Shown one piece after another: positions 57,023-64,000 of a stretch of 64,000 nt of DNA. The first letter of the stretch is position 1; every line of letters begins with the position of its first letter. Source of the stretch: Mycetocola sp. (lineage in GTDB: Bacteria; Actinomycetota; Actinomycetes; Actinomycetales; Microbacteriaceae); NCBI RefSeq assembly GCF_025464835.1, contig NZ_JAODMP010000021.1, positions 62,001-126,000 of the forward strand, in the 5' to 3' direction. The notes under the pieces are model-generated. The model worked only from the letters and a program-made list of their open reading frames with translations, had not been told where the DNA came from and did no database searches. The position numbers were made by a program, and so were the translations under genes.

Positions 57023-57118
57023 ATTCAGCAGAATTGAGTGACACGCCGTGCGAAACGGACCTCGCGTCGGCGTGTCGCGAGAATCTGCTGAATTTGAGGG
57101 CCGTTGCTGAATTTGAGG
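57023..57118. repeat. compound inverted and direct repeat (REP/MITE-like) after dxr
   Basis: ATTCAGCAGA (57023-57032) pairs with TCTGCTGAAT (57084-57093); inside it GACACGCCG (57040-57048) pairs with CGGCGTGTC (57068-57076). The 14-mer TGCTGAATTTGAGG occurs twice, at 57086-57099 and 57105-57118. The whole dxr-murE gap (56868-57167) has no gene, only this element. It could be a REP-like or non-autonomous mobile repeat. Confidence 0.55.
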
Positions 57119-57167
57119 TCTGCCGGTGAGCTGCTGGGCCCCGCGGTGGCGAGCGGGGTGCTGGGGT

Positions 57168-58667
57168 CTAGACCCAGCCGGCCTCAGCCAGTGCGGCCCG
57201 CGTCTCGACGAGCACCGAGAAAGGGATCCTGACTCCGGCGACTTCGCGGTAGTCCTTCTCGGCGAGACCAGCCCAGAGGATCGTGTCTGCGGCGGTCGCC
57301 TCTCGGACGGCGACGCGAATCGCCTCCTCAGGCGCGGCGACCTCACGGATGTCTCCCGCCGGTTTGGCAGCGCGCGCTCCTGCGAGCACCGCCTCGCGAA
57401 TGAGGGCCGGGTCCTCGGACCGTGGCTGGTGGTCGGTGACGATGAGCAGGTCGCTGCCCAGGGCGGCCTCACGCCCCATCTCGGGGCGTTTGGACTGGTC
57501 GCGGTCACCGTTGGCGCCGGCGACCATGATGACGCGCCCGGTGGTGAGGTGACGGACCGCCTCGAGCGTTTTCGCGAAGGCCTGTGCCGTGTGCCCGGAG
57601 TCCACGTACACGGCGGGACCGCCGGGCACAGGAACCTGCACGGCGCGCCCAGGCAGGGAGGCGGTGATGCCCCCGTCCCGCCGGAGAACGGCTTCGATGT
57701 CGGCGAGTGGGACGCCTGATTCGACGAGCATGGCGACAGCGAGTCCGCCGTTCGCGGCCATATGCCTGCCGATCACCGGAACCCGGCTGGAGAGCGTCCC
57801 GTGTTCCCTGTGCCGAAGCGTGAAGGCGGTGTACGACGGTTTCTCCTCATCGACGGTGACGGTCCAGTCGGCTGCCGCGTCCTCGATCGAGGTGATGGTG
57901 GTCACCGGGATGCCGGCACGCTCAACGACCACCGACCCGGCAGGAGTGTCGAGGGAGACGACCCCGTGCCTGGCATGAGCCGGCGTGAAAAGCTCCAGCT
58001 TGGCCGCGAAGTAATCGTCCATGTCGGTGTAGTCGTCGAGGTGATCCTGGCTGAGGTTCGTGAAACCGGCGACGTCGAAGACGAGTCCGTCGACCCGGTG
58101 CCGTGTGAGGGCGTGCGCGCTGACCTCGACGATCGCCGCATCCACACCGGACTCACGCATCCGTGCAATCAGGGCATGCAATTCGGGGGACTCCGGCGTC
58201 GTCATCGAACTAGGGACGACCTCTGCGCCGATCCGGCGCTCTGCGCTCGAGCTCAGTCCGGTCGACCGCCCCAGCTGCCGAAGAACGGAGTCGAGGAAAT
58301 GCGCCGTCGACGTCTTCCCGTTGGTGCCGGTCATGCCGAAAAGCTGCGGCGCGTCCCGGTCGGTCTGGTAGAGCCATGCCGACATCTCACCGACGAGGAT
58401 GCGCGGCGATTCCACAGTGACCAGCACCGGCACTCCGGATGCCGTCGCCTCGACCAGGCCGGCGGCATCCGTGAGGATGGCGACCGCTCCGCGCTCGACT
58501 GCCTCGACGGAGAACGTGGCGCCGTGGAATCGCGCCCCTGGTACGGCGACGTAGAGGTCACCCGGTTGGACGGCACGACTGTCCATCGTGATGCCGGTCA
58601 GGGTCACCGGCTGGAGCTCATCATGCACCGCGAGGCAGAACCGGGCAGCGAAGGCGTCGAGGGTCAT
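57168..58667 (-). CDS. MurE-like Mur ligase with atypical substrate loops
   Basis: A 499-residue Mur ligase by domain order: UDP-binding start (TLTGITMDSRAVQPGDLYVAVPGARFHG), ATP loop GMTGTNGKTSTAH near 111, NLSQDHLDDYTDMDDYFAAKLELF with the carbamylated Lys near 223, and GANGDRDQSKRPEMG near 385. In MurE the DAP-binding loop is DNPR; here it is DHQPRSEDP (near 412). The second DAP contact loop GKGHE reads AGLAEK (near 466), and DYAHTPD reads DSGHTAQ. It may add another diamino acid, or be a paralogue with another acceptor. The ATG at 58667 is a family-like start; no Shine-Dalgarno was seen. Confidence 0.82.
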   Translation of the reverse strand: MTLDAFAARFCLAVHDELQPVTLTGITMDSRAVQPGDLYVAVPGARFHGATFSVEAVERGAVAILTDAAGLVEATASGVPVLVTVESPRILVGEMSAWLYQTDRDAPQLFGMTGTNGKTSTAHFLDSVLRQLGRSTGLSSSAERRIGAEVVPSSMTTPESPELHALIARMRESGVDAAIVEVSAHALTRHRVDGLVFDVAGFTNLSQDHLDDYTDMDDYFAAKLELFTPAHARHGVVSLDTPAGSVVVERAGIPVTTITSIEDAAADWTVTVDEEKPSYTAFTLRHREHGTLSSRVPVIGRHMAANGGLAVAMLVESGVPLADIEAVLRRDGGITASLPGRAVQVPVPGGPAVYVDSGHTAQAFAKTLEAVRHLTTGRVIMVAGANGDRDQSKRPEMGREAALGSDLLIVTDHQPRSEDPALIREAVLAGARAAKPAGDIREVAAPEEAIRVAVREATAADTILWAGLAEKDYREVAGVRIPFSVLVETRAALAEAGWV

Positions 58668-58763
58668 GGGGAGGGGCTGGGAGGGTCGCACAGCCCATGT
58701 TCTCACAGGCGCATCGGAGCGTCCCTCACAGCGCGCCACCAGCATCCATACAGCGCCGGGCGC

Positions 58764-58769
58764 TACTCT
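58764..58769 (+). promoter_or_regulatory. -10 element TACTCT, leaderless start of the site-2 protease
   Basis: TACTCT ends 6 nt before the GTG at 58776, selecting this start within the much longer track ORF. Confidence 0.6.
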
Positions 58770-58775
58770 CTGGGA

Positions 58776-60104
58776 GTGGAATCCGTGCTGCTGTACATCC
58801 TCGGCGTGCTGATCATTCTGATCGGTGTCGCCGTGTCGATCGGTCTGCACGAAATCGGGCACCTGATTCCCGCCAAGCTGTTCGGCGTCAAAGTCACCCA
58901 GTACATGATCGGGTTCGGCAAGACCCTCTGGTCGACGAGGAAGGGCGACACCGAATACGGCATCAAGGCGATCCCGCTCGGCGGCTACATCTCCATGATC
59001 GGCATGTACCCGCCAGGGAAGGACGGCGCCACCCGCAGCTCAAGCACCGGTTTCTTCCAGACCCTGGTGCAGGACGCCCGCTCGGCGAGCGCCGAGACCG
59101 TCGGCGACGGCGACGAGCACCGGACCTTCTCCGGGCTCCCCGTGTGGAAACGCGTCATCATCATGCTCGGCGGGCCCGCCATGAACCTGCTCCTCGCGAT
59201 CGTGCTCGTCGCGATCGTGCTGATGGGCTTCGGCATCCCGCAGTCCACGCCGACGCTCGCGTCGGTGAGTCAGTGTGTGCTTCCGGCGACGAGCGAGAAG
59301 ACCGCGTGCGAGGCAGGGGATCCGCTCGCCCCGGGCGCCGCGGCAGGTCTCAAGCCCGGTGACACAATTCTCTCCATCGATGGAACGAACATCGACTCGT
59401 GGGCCGATGCGACCGAGATCATCCGCACCTCGCCAGGCACCGAACTCGATGTCGCCGTCTCGCGCGACGGCGCCGAGCTCGCGGTGACACTGACGCCGCT
59501 GCTCACCGAACGGTACGCGATCGACGCGGACGGCGAACAAGTGACGGATGCCTCGGGCGAGCCGGTAACGGAGGAGGTCGGTTTCGTGGGCATCGCCTCC
59601 CAGACCGAGCTCGTGCCGGAGCCGCCCACCGCGGTTCTCCCCGCCGTCGGCGACAACATCGGCCACGTCGCGAACATGATCGTCAACCTGCCCGACCGCC
59701 TCGTCGACGTGGCCAACGCCGCATTCGGGCCGGGGGAGCGCGACCCGAACGGGCCGATCAGCGTTGTCGGCGTCGGCCGGATCGCCGGTGAAGTGGCCAG
59801 CCTCGAAGAGGTTCCGCTGGCGAGCAAAGTGCAAACCATGGTCGGCATCGTCGGCTCGCTCAACGTCGCCCTGTTCGTCTTCAACCTCATCCCGCTCCTG
59901 CCGCTCGACGGCGGCCACGTCGCAGCAGCACTGTGGGAGTCGATCCGTCGGGGCTTCGCGAAGCTGTTCCACCGTCGCGACCCGGGCCCCGTCGACGCTG
60001 CGAAACTGATGCCGGTTACGTTCCTTGTCGTGATCCTGCTCGGCGGAATGAGCGTGCTCCTGATCTTCGCCGACATCGTCAAGCCGGTTAACCTCTTCGG
60101 CTGA
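58776..60104 (+). CDS. site-2 intramembrane zinc metalloprotease (RseP/Rip1-like, M50)
   Basis: Regulated intramembrane protease, 442 residues. The zinc motif HEIGH is at about 25-29 in the first membrane helix, followed by the conserved loop GFGKTLWSTRKGDTEYGIKAIPLGGYISMIGM. A PDZ domain spans about 190-290 (PGAAAGLKPGDTILSIDG), and the third zinc ligand motif NLIPLLPLDGGHVAAAL is near 370. In mycobacteria Rip1 cleaves anti-sigma factors. The track ORF begins 1 kb upstream in the antisense of the MurE-like gene; GTG 58776 is the true start. Confidence 0.93.
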   Translation: MESVLLYILGVLIILIGVAVSIGLHEIGHLIPAKLFGVKVTQYMIGFGKTLWSTRKGDTEYGIKAIPLGGYISMIGMYPPGKDGATRSSSTGFFQTLVQDARSASAETVGDGDEHRTFSGLPVWKRVIIMLGGPAMNLLLAIVLVAIVLMGFGIPQSTPTLASVSQCVLPATSEKTACEAGDPLAPGAAAGLKPGDTILSIDGTNIDSWADATEIIRTSPGTELDVAVSRDGAELAVTLTPLLTERYAIDADGEQVTDASGEPVTEEVGFVGIASQTELVPEPPTAVLPAVGDNIGHVANMIVNLPDRLVDVANAAFGPGERDPNGPISVVGVGRIAGEVASLEEVPLASKVQTMVGIVGSLNVALFVFNLIPLLPLDGGHVAAALWESIRRGFAKLFHRRDPGPVDAAKLMPVTFLVVILLGGMSVLLIFADIVKPVNLFG

Positions 60105-60180
60105 CCTCGTACTCCGCACGGAGTAGCCGGTCGCGTCGCCGGAGGATGTCGGCACACCGGCAGGTCACGACGCTGAGGGG

Positions 60181-60643
60181 ATGCTCCGAGGGGCGGTCGA
60201 CTCCGAACTCGGAGACCGGTTTGCTCGCTGGGGAGGCCGCCCGCCGTTCCAGGAACTTCCCGCGCCGATGAGGCTCTGGCTCCCGGCCATCCTCTCCTTC
60301 GTCGTTCAGGTGCCGGCCACGATCGCCATCCTGTGGCGAATCGCGCCGGTCGGCTCCGCATGGCTCGAAACGGCGAGTGTCGGTAAAGCACGCCGCAAAA
60401 CCGTCGAGCACAGGCAGTCAGCCGAGCAGGCGAAACGGCGCAGCGCCGGGAACTACACGAGGTGCTCGCGCACTCCCTCTCGCAGATCCACGTCCAGGCG
60501 GGAGTCGGGCTGCACCTCATGAACAGTCAGCCGGACACGCTCGCGCGGCGCTTGTGAATGTCACGTCATCGAGCAAGACGGCGCTCGATGAGGTGTGCGC
60601 TGTTCTCACCGCGGTGACACTGGCAACGGCATCCTGGGCATGA
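60181..60643 (+). pseudogene. sensor histidine kinase pseudogene
   Basis: The first frame from ATG 60181 gives RFARWGGRPPFQELPAP and a membrane segment LWLPAILSFVVQVPATIAILW. After a frame change the dimerisation/phosphoacceptor part reads ELHEVLAHSLSQIHVQAGVGLHLMNSQPDT, with the His of a HisKA_3-type box, then another shift to ALVNVTSSSKTALDEV. There is no ATP-binding domain, and sequence between the membrane part and the H-box is much too short. This fills the gap between the protease and DUF2277 genes. Confidence 0.72.
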
Positions 60644-60675
60644 CCGAACGGAAACCCGTTCTCCCCGCGTAAGGG

Positions 60676-60948
60676 CTACGCGCGGGCAAACCGGCTCAGC
60701 GACCGCGCCCTGGCCTTCTCCGCTTCGACCTCGCGGTCCTTCGGCGGCGCCGTGGTCACGAGGTCCTCGATCAGGTGCCTGGTGATGTGGGCGATCTGGG
60801 CGACAGCCTGGTCGAACACCTCGGCGTTCGCCTTGGACGGTTTCGTCGACCCGCTGACCTTGCGGACGTACTGGAGGGCGGCTGCATGAACTTCGTCGTC
60901 CGTTGCTGCTGGCTCGAAGTTGTGGAGCTGGTGGATGTTTCGGCACAT
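60676..60948 (-). CDS. DUF2277 family protein
   Basis: A 90-residue protein of unknown function. The family start MCRNIHQLHNFEPAATDDEV and the helical HAAALQYVRKVSGSTKPSKAN are characteristic. It is small, soluble and widespread in actinobacteria. TAATCT is 6 nt before the ATG on the minus strand, so its transcript is probably leaderless. Confidence 0.88.
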   Translation of the reverse strand: MCRNIHQLHNFEPAATDDEVHAAALQYVRKVSGSTKPSKANAEVFDQAVAQIAHITRHLIEDLVTTAPPKDREVEAEKARARSLSRFARA

Positions 60949-60954
60949 GGCTTC

Positions 60955-60960
60955 AGATTA
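60955..60960 (-). promoter_or_regulatory. -10 element TAATCT, leaderless start of DUF2277
   Basis: On the minus strand TAATCT ends 6 nt before the ATG at 60948. Confidence 0.55.
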
Positions 60961-60988
60961 ATCACTGCAGACGCGTTCCGGAAGGGTG

Positions 60989-61426
60989 TCAGCCTTCCAT
61001 GCCGCCGGTGTCGGCGCCGCTCCCGGCGATGTTCACCAGCCAGGAAACACCGTAGCGGTCGACCAGCATCCCGAAGGTGTCACCCCACGGGGCGGCGACG
61101 AGGGGCTCGACGATCGTGGCGCCTTCCGCGAGTCCGTCCCAGTAGCCGCGCAGCTCGGAGTCGTCGTCGCCGCTGAGCGAGACGGAGAAATCGGTCCCTC
61201 GCGTGTACTCCATCCCCTCCATCACATCCGCCCCCATGAGGCTCAGCCCGTCGGTGGTCACCAGTTCTCCGTGCATGATGTTGTCAGCCTGGGCCGGGTC
61301 CTCGTTCATCTGGAACTCACCGAATGTGCTCAGCGTGAGTTCGCCACCGAAGACGTCGCGGTAGAAGGTCATTGCTTCACGGGCGTTGCCTTGGAAGTTG
61401 AGGTACGGGTTGAGTCTCGTAGGCAT
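60989..61426 (-). CDS. VOC family protein (PhnB/YjdN-like)
   Basis: A 145-residue vicinal oxygen chelate-fold protein. The start TRLNPYLNFQGNAREAMTFYRDVFGGELTL and the C-terminal WGDTFGMLVDRYGVSWLVNI match the PhnB/3-demethylubiquinone-methyltransferase-like group. Members have no single known activity. ATG 61426 has AGGGAGA upstream and is preferred to the track start at 61486. Confidence 0.9.
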   Translation of the reverse strand: MPTRLNPYLNFQGNAREAMTFYRDVFGGELTLSTFGEFQMNEDPAQADNIMHGELVTTDGLSLMGADVMEGMEYTRGTDFSVSLSGDDDSELRGYWDGLAEGATIVEPLVAAPWGDTFGMLVDRYGVSWLVNIAGSGADTGGMEG

Positions 61427-61537
61427 CGCTTTCTCCCTCGTCTGTTCGCCGGGTGTGACCGATCCGTGGCCTCGATTATTGACCAATGGCAGGGCGAAGC
61501 AGAAGTCCCCATTTTCGCCGTTCGGTCTCAGGGGCCA

Positions 61538-62917
61538 TCAGCCGGCAGCGGCCATCGCCCGGCGGACCGCGTCGATCGAGGCGGCGACGTCCGTGGCGTC
61601 CGTCGACCAGTTGCTGACCGAGATGCGAAGCACCTCCCGACCCTGCCAGCGTGAACCTGACATCCAGACTGCGCCGTCGGCGATGAGCGCCTGGGTCACG
61701 TCGCGGGTGCGTTCGTCGGTGCCGAAACTGAGACAGACCTGCGTGAACACGACCTCGTTGAGAACCTCGACACCCGGCAGGGCACTCAGGCCCTGCGCGA
61801 GTTCCCTCGCGTTCCTGGCGAGGCGCTCAACAAGGGCGATCGTGCCCTCCCGGCCGAGGGAACGCAGAGCCGCCCAGACGGGGATGCCGCGGGCGCGGCG
61901 GGACATCTCCGGAACGCGTTCAAACGGGTCACCATGCGCATCGAGGATGAGGTAATCGGTGTGGGCGCCGAACTCCGACCTCAGGAGAGCGCGGTCGGCA
62001 ACGATGGCGACGCCGCAGTCGTATGGCACGTTGAGGGTCTTGTGAGCGTCGGTCGCCCAGGAGTCGGCCAGTTCCAGTCCGTTGAGAGCCGGGGCCCAGC
62101 TGCGGCTCACAGCCGCCCACAGGCCGAATGCACCGTCGACGTGCACCCATGCGCCCCGCGCACGGGCCAGTTCGATCGCCTCGAGAAACGGGTCGAACGC
62201 GCCTGAGTGCAGGTTCCCGGCTTGAAGGCAGAGGATCGTCGGTCCTGACGCGGCGTCGAGAGCCTCCTTCAGCGCATCGACCCGAATCCGGCCCTGGTCG
62301 TCGGCGGCGACCGGTGTCGCGAGGCCCAGCCCGAGGTAGCGCAGCGCCATGTCGACGGAAACGTGACTTTCCGCACCGGCGAGCACGGTGATCCGTGGAG
62401 ATCCGGAGAGACCGTCTGCCCGCAGATCCCAGCCAACGTCGTCCAGTGCCTTCTTCCTCCCAGCCGCGAGACCAACGAAGTTCGCCATGGTCGCGCCGGT
62501 GGTGAACCCGACCCCCGACGACGCCGGGAGGCCCAGCAGGTCGAGGAGCCAGTCCTCGGCCGCCTCTTCGATCGACGCCGTCGCCGGTGTCGCGAAGCGC
62601 ATCGCCGCGTTCTGGTCCCACGCGCTCACGAGCCAGTCAGAGGCGAGGGCGGATGGGAGGGTGCCTCCCATCACCCAGCCGAAGAACCGGCCGGACGGTA
62701 TCCCCATCAGCCCTGGTTCAGCGAAGGTGGCGAGTTCATCGATGACCTCCGCCGGGTCGATGCTGCTCTCCTGCAGAGGCACCCGGAAGTGTTCAGCGAC
62801 CTCGTCGGCCTTCTGCCGTGGCGCGACCGGGCGCGTCGTGAGCGATTCCAGCCACTCGATCGAGTGGTACCGAGCTCGATCGAGAGCGTCGCGATAGTCG
62901 TCCGGCTGCGCTGTCAC
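61538..62917 (-). CDS. PLP-dependent decarboxylase, group II (DDC-like)
   Basis: A 459-residue fold-type I PLP enzyme related to aromatic amino-acid and glutamate decarboxylases. The entry signature GRFFGWVMGGTLPSALASDWL, FTTGATMANFVGLAAGR near 140, HVDGAFGLWAAVS near 265 and the PLP Lys in DSWATDAHKTLNVPYDCGV near 295 are all present. The substrate is not determined. The track start at 62980 is rejected; GTG 62917 has TACCCT in leaderless position. It is divergent from the S9 peptidase gene. Confidence 0.88.
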   Translation of the reverse strand: MTAQPDDYRDALDRARYHSIEWLESLTTRPVAPRQKADEVAEHFRVPLQESSIDPAEVIDELATFAEPGLMGIPSGRFFGWVMGGTLPSALASDWLVSAWDQNAAMRFATPATASIEEAAEDWLLDLLGLPASSGVGFTTGATMANFVGLAAGRKKALDDVGWDLRADGLSGSPRITVLAGAESHVSVDMALRYLGLGLATPVAADDQGRIRVDALKEALDAASGPTILCLQAGNLHSGAFDPFLEAIELARARGAWVHVDGAFGLWAAVSRSWAPALNGLELADSWATDAHKTLNVPYDCGVAIVADRALLRSEFGAHTDYLILDAHGDPFERVPEMSRRARGIPVWAALRSLGREGTIALVERLARNARELAQGLSALPGVEVLNEVVFTQVCLSFGTDERTRDVTQALIADGAVWMSGSRWQGREVLRISVSNWSTDATDVAASIDAVRRAMAAAG

Positions 62918-62923
62918 AGTGGA

Positions 62924-62929
62924 AGGGTA
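62924..62929 (-). promoter_or_regulatory. -10 element TACCCT, leaderless start
   Basis: On the minus strand TACCCT ends 6 nt before the GTG at 62917. Confidence 0.55.
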
Positions 62930-62999
62930 GACCCGGATCCGACCGCGGAACAGCCCCCAGCACCCGACGGAGAAGACCACCGTCGGGCTGACGGCCTCC

Positions 63000-63005
63000 T
63001 AGGCT
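63000..63005 (+). promoter_or_regulatory. -10 element TAGGCT, leaderless start
   Basis: TAGGCT ends 7 nt before the ATG at 63013 of the S9 peptidase gene. Confidence 0.55.
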
Positions 63006-63012
63006 TGAGCGT

Positions 63013-64000
63013 ATGACCGTCGCCGAACATGACCCTTACCTCTGGCTCGAAGAGATTGACAGCGAAGCAGCGCTGGACTGGGTCCGCGCCCGCAACGCGG
63101 AGACGGTCGGCAGTCTTGTGGCCACCGAGGCGTTCGCCGGCACCGAGAGGGCGATTCGTGAGGTGCTCGACTCGGATGCCAAGCTTCCGATGGTGCAGAA
63201 GGTCGGCGAGTACTACTACAACTTCTGGACGGATGCCGCCCACCAGCGTGGCCTCTGGCGGCGCACGACTCTCGACGAGTACCGCAAACCGCAGCCTGCC
63301 TGGCAGATCGTCCTCGACATCGACGCACTGAACGAAGCCGAGGGGGAGGACTGGGTCTGGCACGGGGCAAGCATTTTGCGCCCGGGGTACCGCAAGGCGC
63401 TGATCGACCTCTCGCATGGCGGGTCCGACGCGGATGTGACGCGCGAGTTCGACCTCGACAGCTTCCGGTTCGTTCCCCCGGAAGACGGGGGTTTCTTCCG
63501 TCCTGAGGCGAAGGGCGGCCTCGGCTGGATCGACGACGACACCGTGTACCTGTGCTCGGAACTCGGTGAAGGCTCGCTGACCTCGTCCGGGTACCCGAGG
63601 GTCGCCCGTCGCTGGCGCCGGGGGACCCCGATCGAGTCGTCTGAGGTGGTCTTCGAAGGCGAGGTGACCGACGTGTCTGTTCGGGCCTTCCGGAGCCACA
63701 CGCCCGGCTACATCCGTGACTTCTACTGGCGGGCGCCCACCTTCTACACGTCGGAAGTGTTCGTTCTTCTCCCAGGCGGACCGACACGGATCGACGTCCC
63801 GGACTCCGCCGAGATCGGGTTCTCGCGGCAATGGCTGCTCATCGAATTGCGGGAGAACTGGACCCCTGACGACATCACCTACCGAGCGGGCTCGCTGCTC
63901 GCCGCCGATTTCGACGGCTTCCTCGCCGGTGACCGCGGGTTCGAGGTCGTGTTCGAACCGACACCGACCACCTCTCTCGCCGGCGCGGCGTGGACACGCG
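63013..64000 (+). CDS. prolyl oligopeptidase family (S9) peptidase, N-terminal part
   Basis: The gene runs off the right edge; 329 codons are visible of an expected 680-720. The start MTVAEHDPYLWLEEIDSEAALDWVRARN and KVGEYYYNFWTDAAHQRGLWRRTTLDEY are the typical opening of S9 prolyl oligopeptidases, where residues up to about 400 form the beta-propeller. The catalytic Ser/Asp/His domain lies outside the window. It is not in the track because it has no stop here. Confidence 0.9.
   Translation, partial: MTVAEHDPYLWLEEIDSEAALDWVRARNAETVGSLVATEAFAGTERAIREVLDSDAKLPMVQKVGEYYYNFWTDAAHQRGLWRRTTLDEYRKPQPAWQIVLDIDALNEAEGEDWVWHGASILRPGYRKALIDLSHGGSDADVTREFDLDSFRFVPPEDGGFFRPEAKGGLGWIDDDTVYLCSELGEGSLTSSGYPRVARRWRRGTPIESSEVVFEGEVTDVSVRAFRSHTPGYIRDFYWRAPTFYTSEVFVLLPGGPTRIDVPDSAEIGFSRQWLLIELRENWTPDDITYRAGSLLAADFDGFLAGDRGFEVVFEPTPTTSLAGAAWTR

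Noticed and set aside
57762-58775. Long N-terminal extension of the site-2 protease ORF
   Set aside because: It is antisense to the MurE-like gene; a normal M50 N-terminus and a -10 hexamer place the start at GTG 58776.

Overview
The window is high-GC (roughly two-thirds G+C by eye) bacterial chromosome. Gene content and order point to an actinobacterium, most likely of the family Microbacteriaceae: argS-lysA-hom-thrC-thrB-rho-prfA followed by prmC-tsaC-wecA-atpI-atpBEFHAGDC, plus DUF3097, DUF4192, DUF2993 and EccC/FtsK-like genes, and lipoprotein signals of actinobacterial style. No phage, integrase, IS element or CRISPR array was seen. The genus is not determinable from the sequence alone; the number of broken genes recalls reductive members of the family, but that is inference.

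Layout. 1-7,965: truncated O-acetylhomoserine sulfhydrylase (divergent from a short-chain dehydrogenase), then mostly single-gene units on the + strand: phosphoribosyltransferase, S51-like peptidase/ung pair, GNAT, amidase, AhpD-like protein and a siderophore-interacting domain protein behind a DtxR-type iron box. 7,966-8,890 is a pseudogene patch. 8,890-13,029: aldo-keto reductase, LLM oxidoreductase, small HExxH protein, arginase family, class I amidotransferase. 13,067-16,928: PspA and a TPM-domain membrane protein, then DUF3097. 17,035-18,387: tRNA-Arg(CCG), a dead transglutaminase, a lipoprotein. 18,492-29,594: argS, DUF2993, lysine/threonine biosynthesis, rho and prfA. cysK-cysE lies on the opposite strand between prfA and prmC. 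31,509-41,886: prmC, tsaC, a WecA-type transferase and the complete F1Fo ATP synthase operon. 41,914-43,835: yaaA, tag, ogt. 43,944-50,835: aldo-keto reductase, a TetR/ABC deletion remnant, DUF4192, PP2C phosphatase and a large FtsK/EccC-like ATPase. 50,825-55,514: alanine dehydrogenase, asparaginase, OsmC, PlsC, FKBP lipoprotein. 55,782-64,000: dxr, a divergent MurE-like ligase, a site-2 protease, a dead histidine kinase, DUF2277, VOC protein, PLP decarboxylase and the start of an S9 peptidase.

Two features recur. First, about twenty genes have a TAnnnT (-10) hexamer ending 6-7 nt before the start codon and no Shine-Dalgarno, which is the signature of leaderless transcription; operon-internal genes instead use ATGA/GTGA overlaps or good Shine-Dalgarno sequences. 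Second, six or seven gene remnants sit in the longer gaps (Eis-like acetyltransferase, uridine kinase with its Walker A lysine codon turned to TAG, a possible DUF222 fragment, transglutaminase, TetR fused by deletion to the tail of an ABC exporter ATPase, histidine kinase). I found no clearly new multi-gene system. The best leads are the MurE-like ligase with changed substrate loops, the TetR-ABC scar beside an intact palindrome, the rho leader, the hairpin over the yaaA start codon, and the FtsK/EccC ATPase without other secretion genes nearby.
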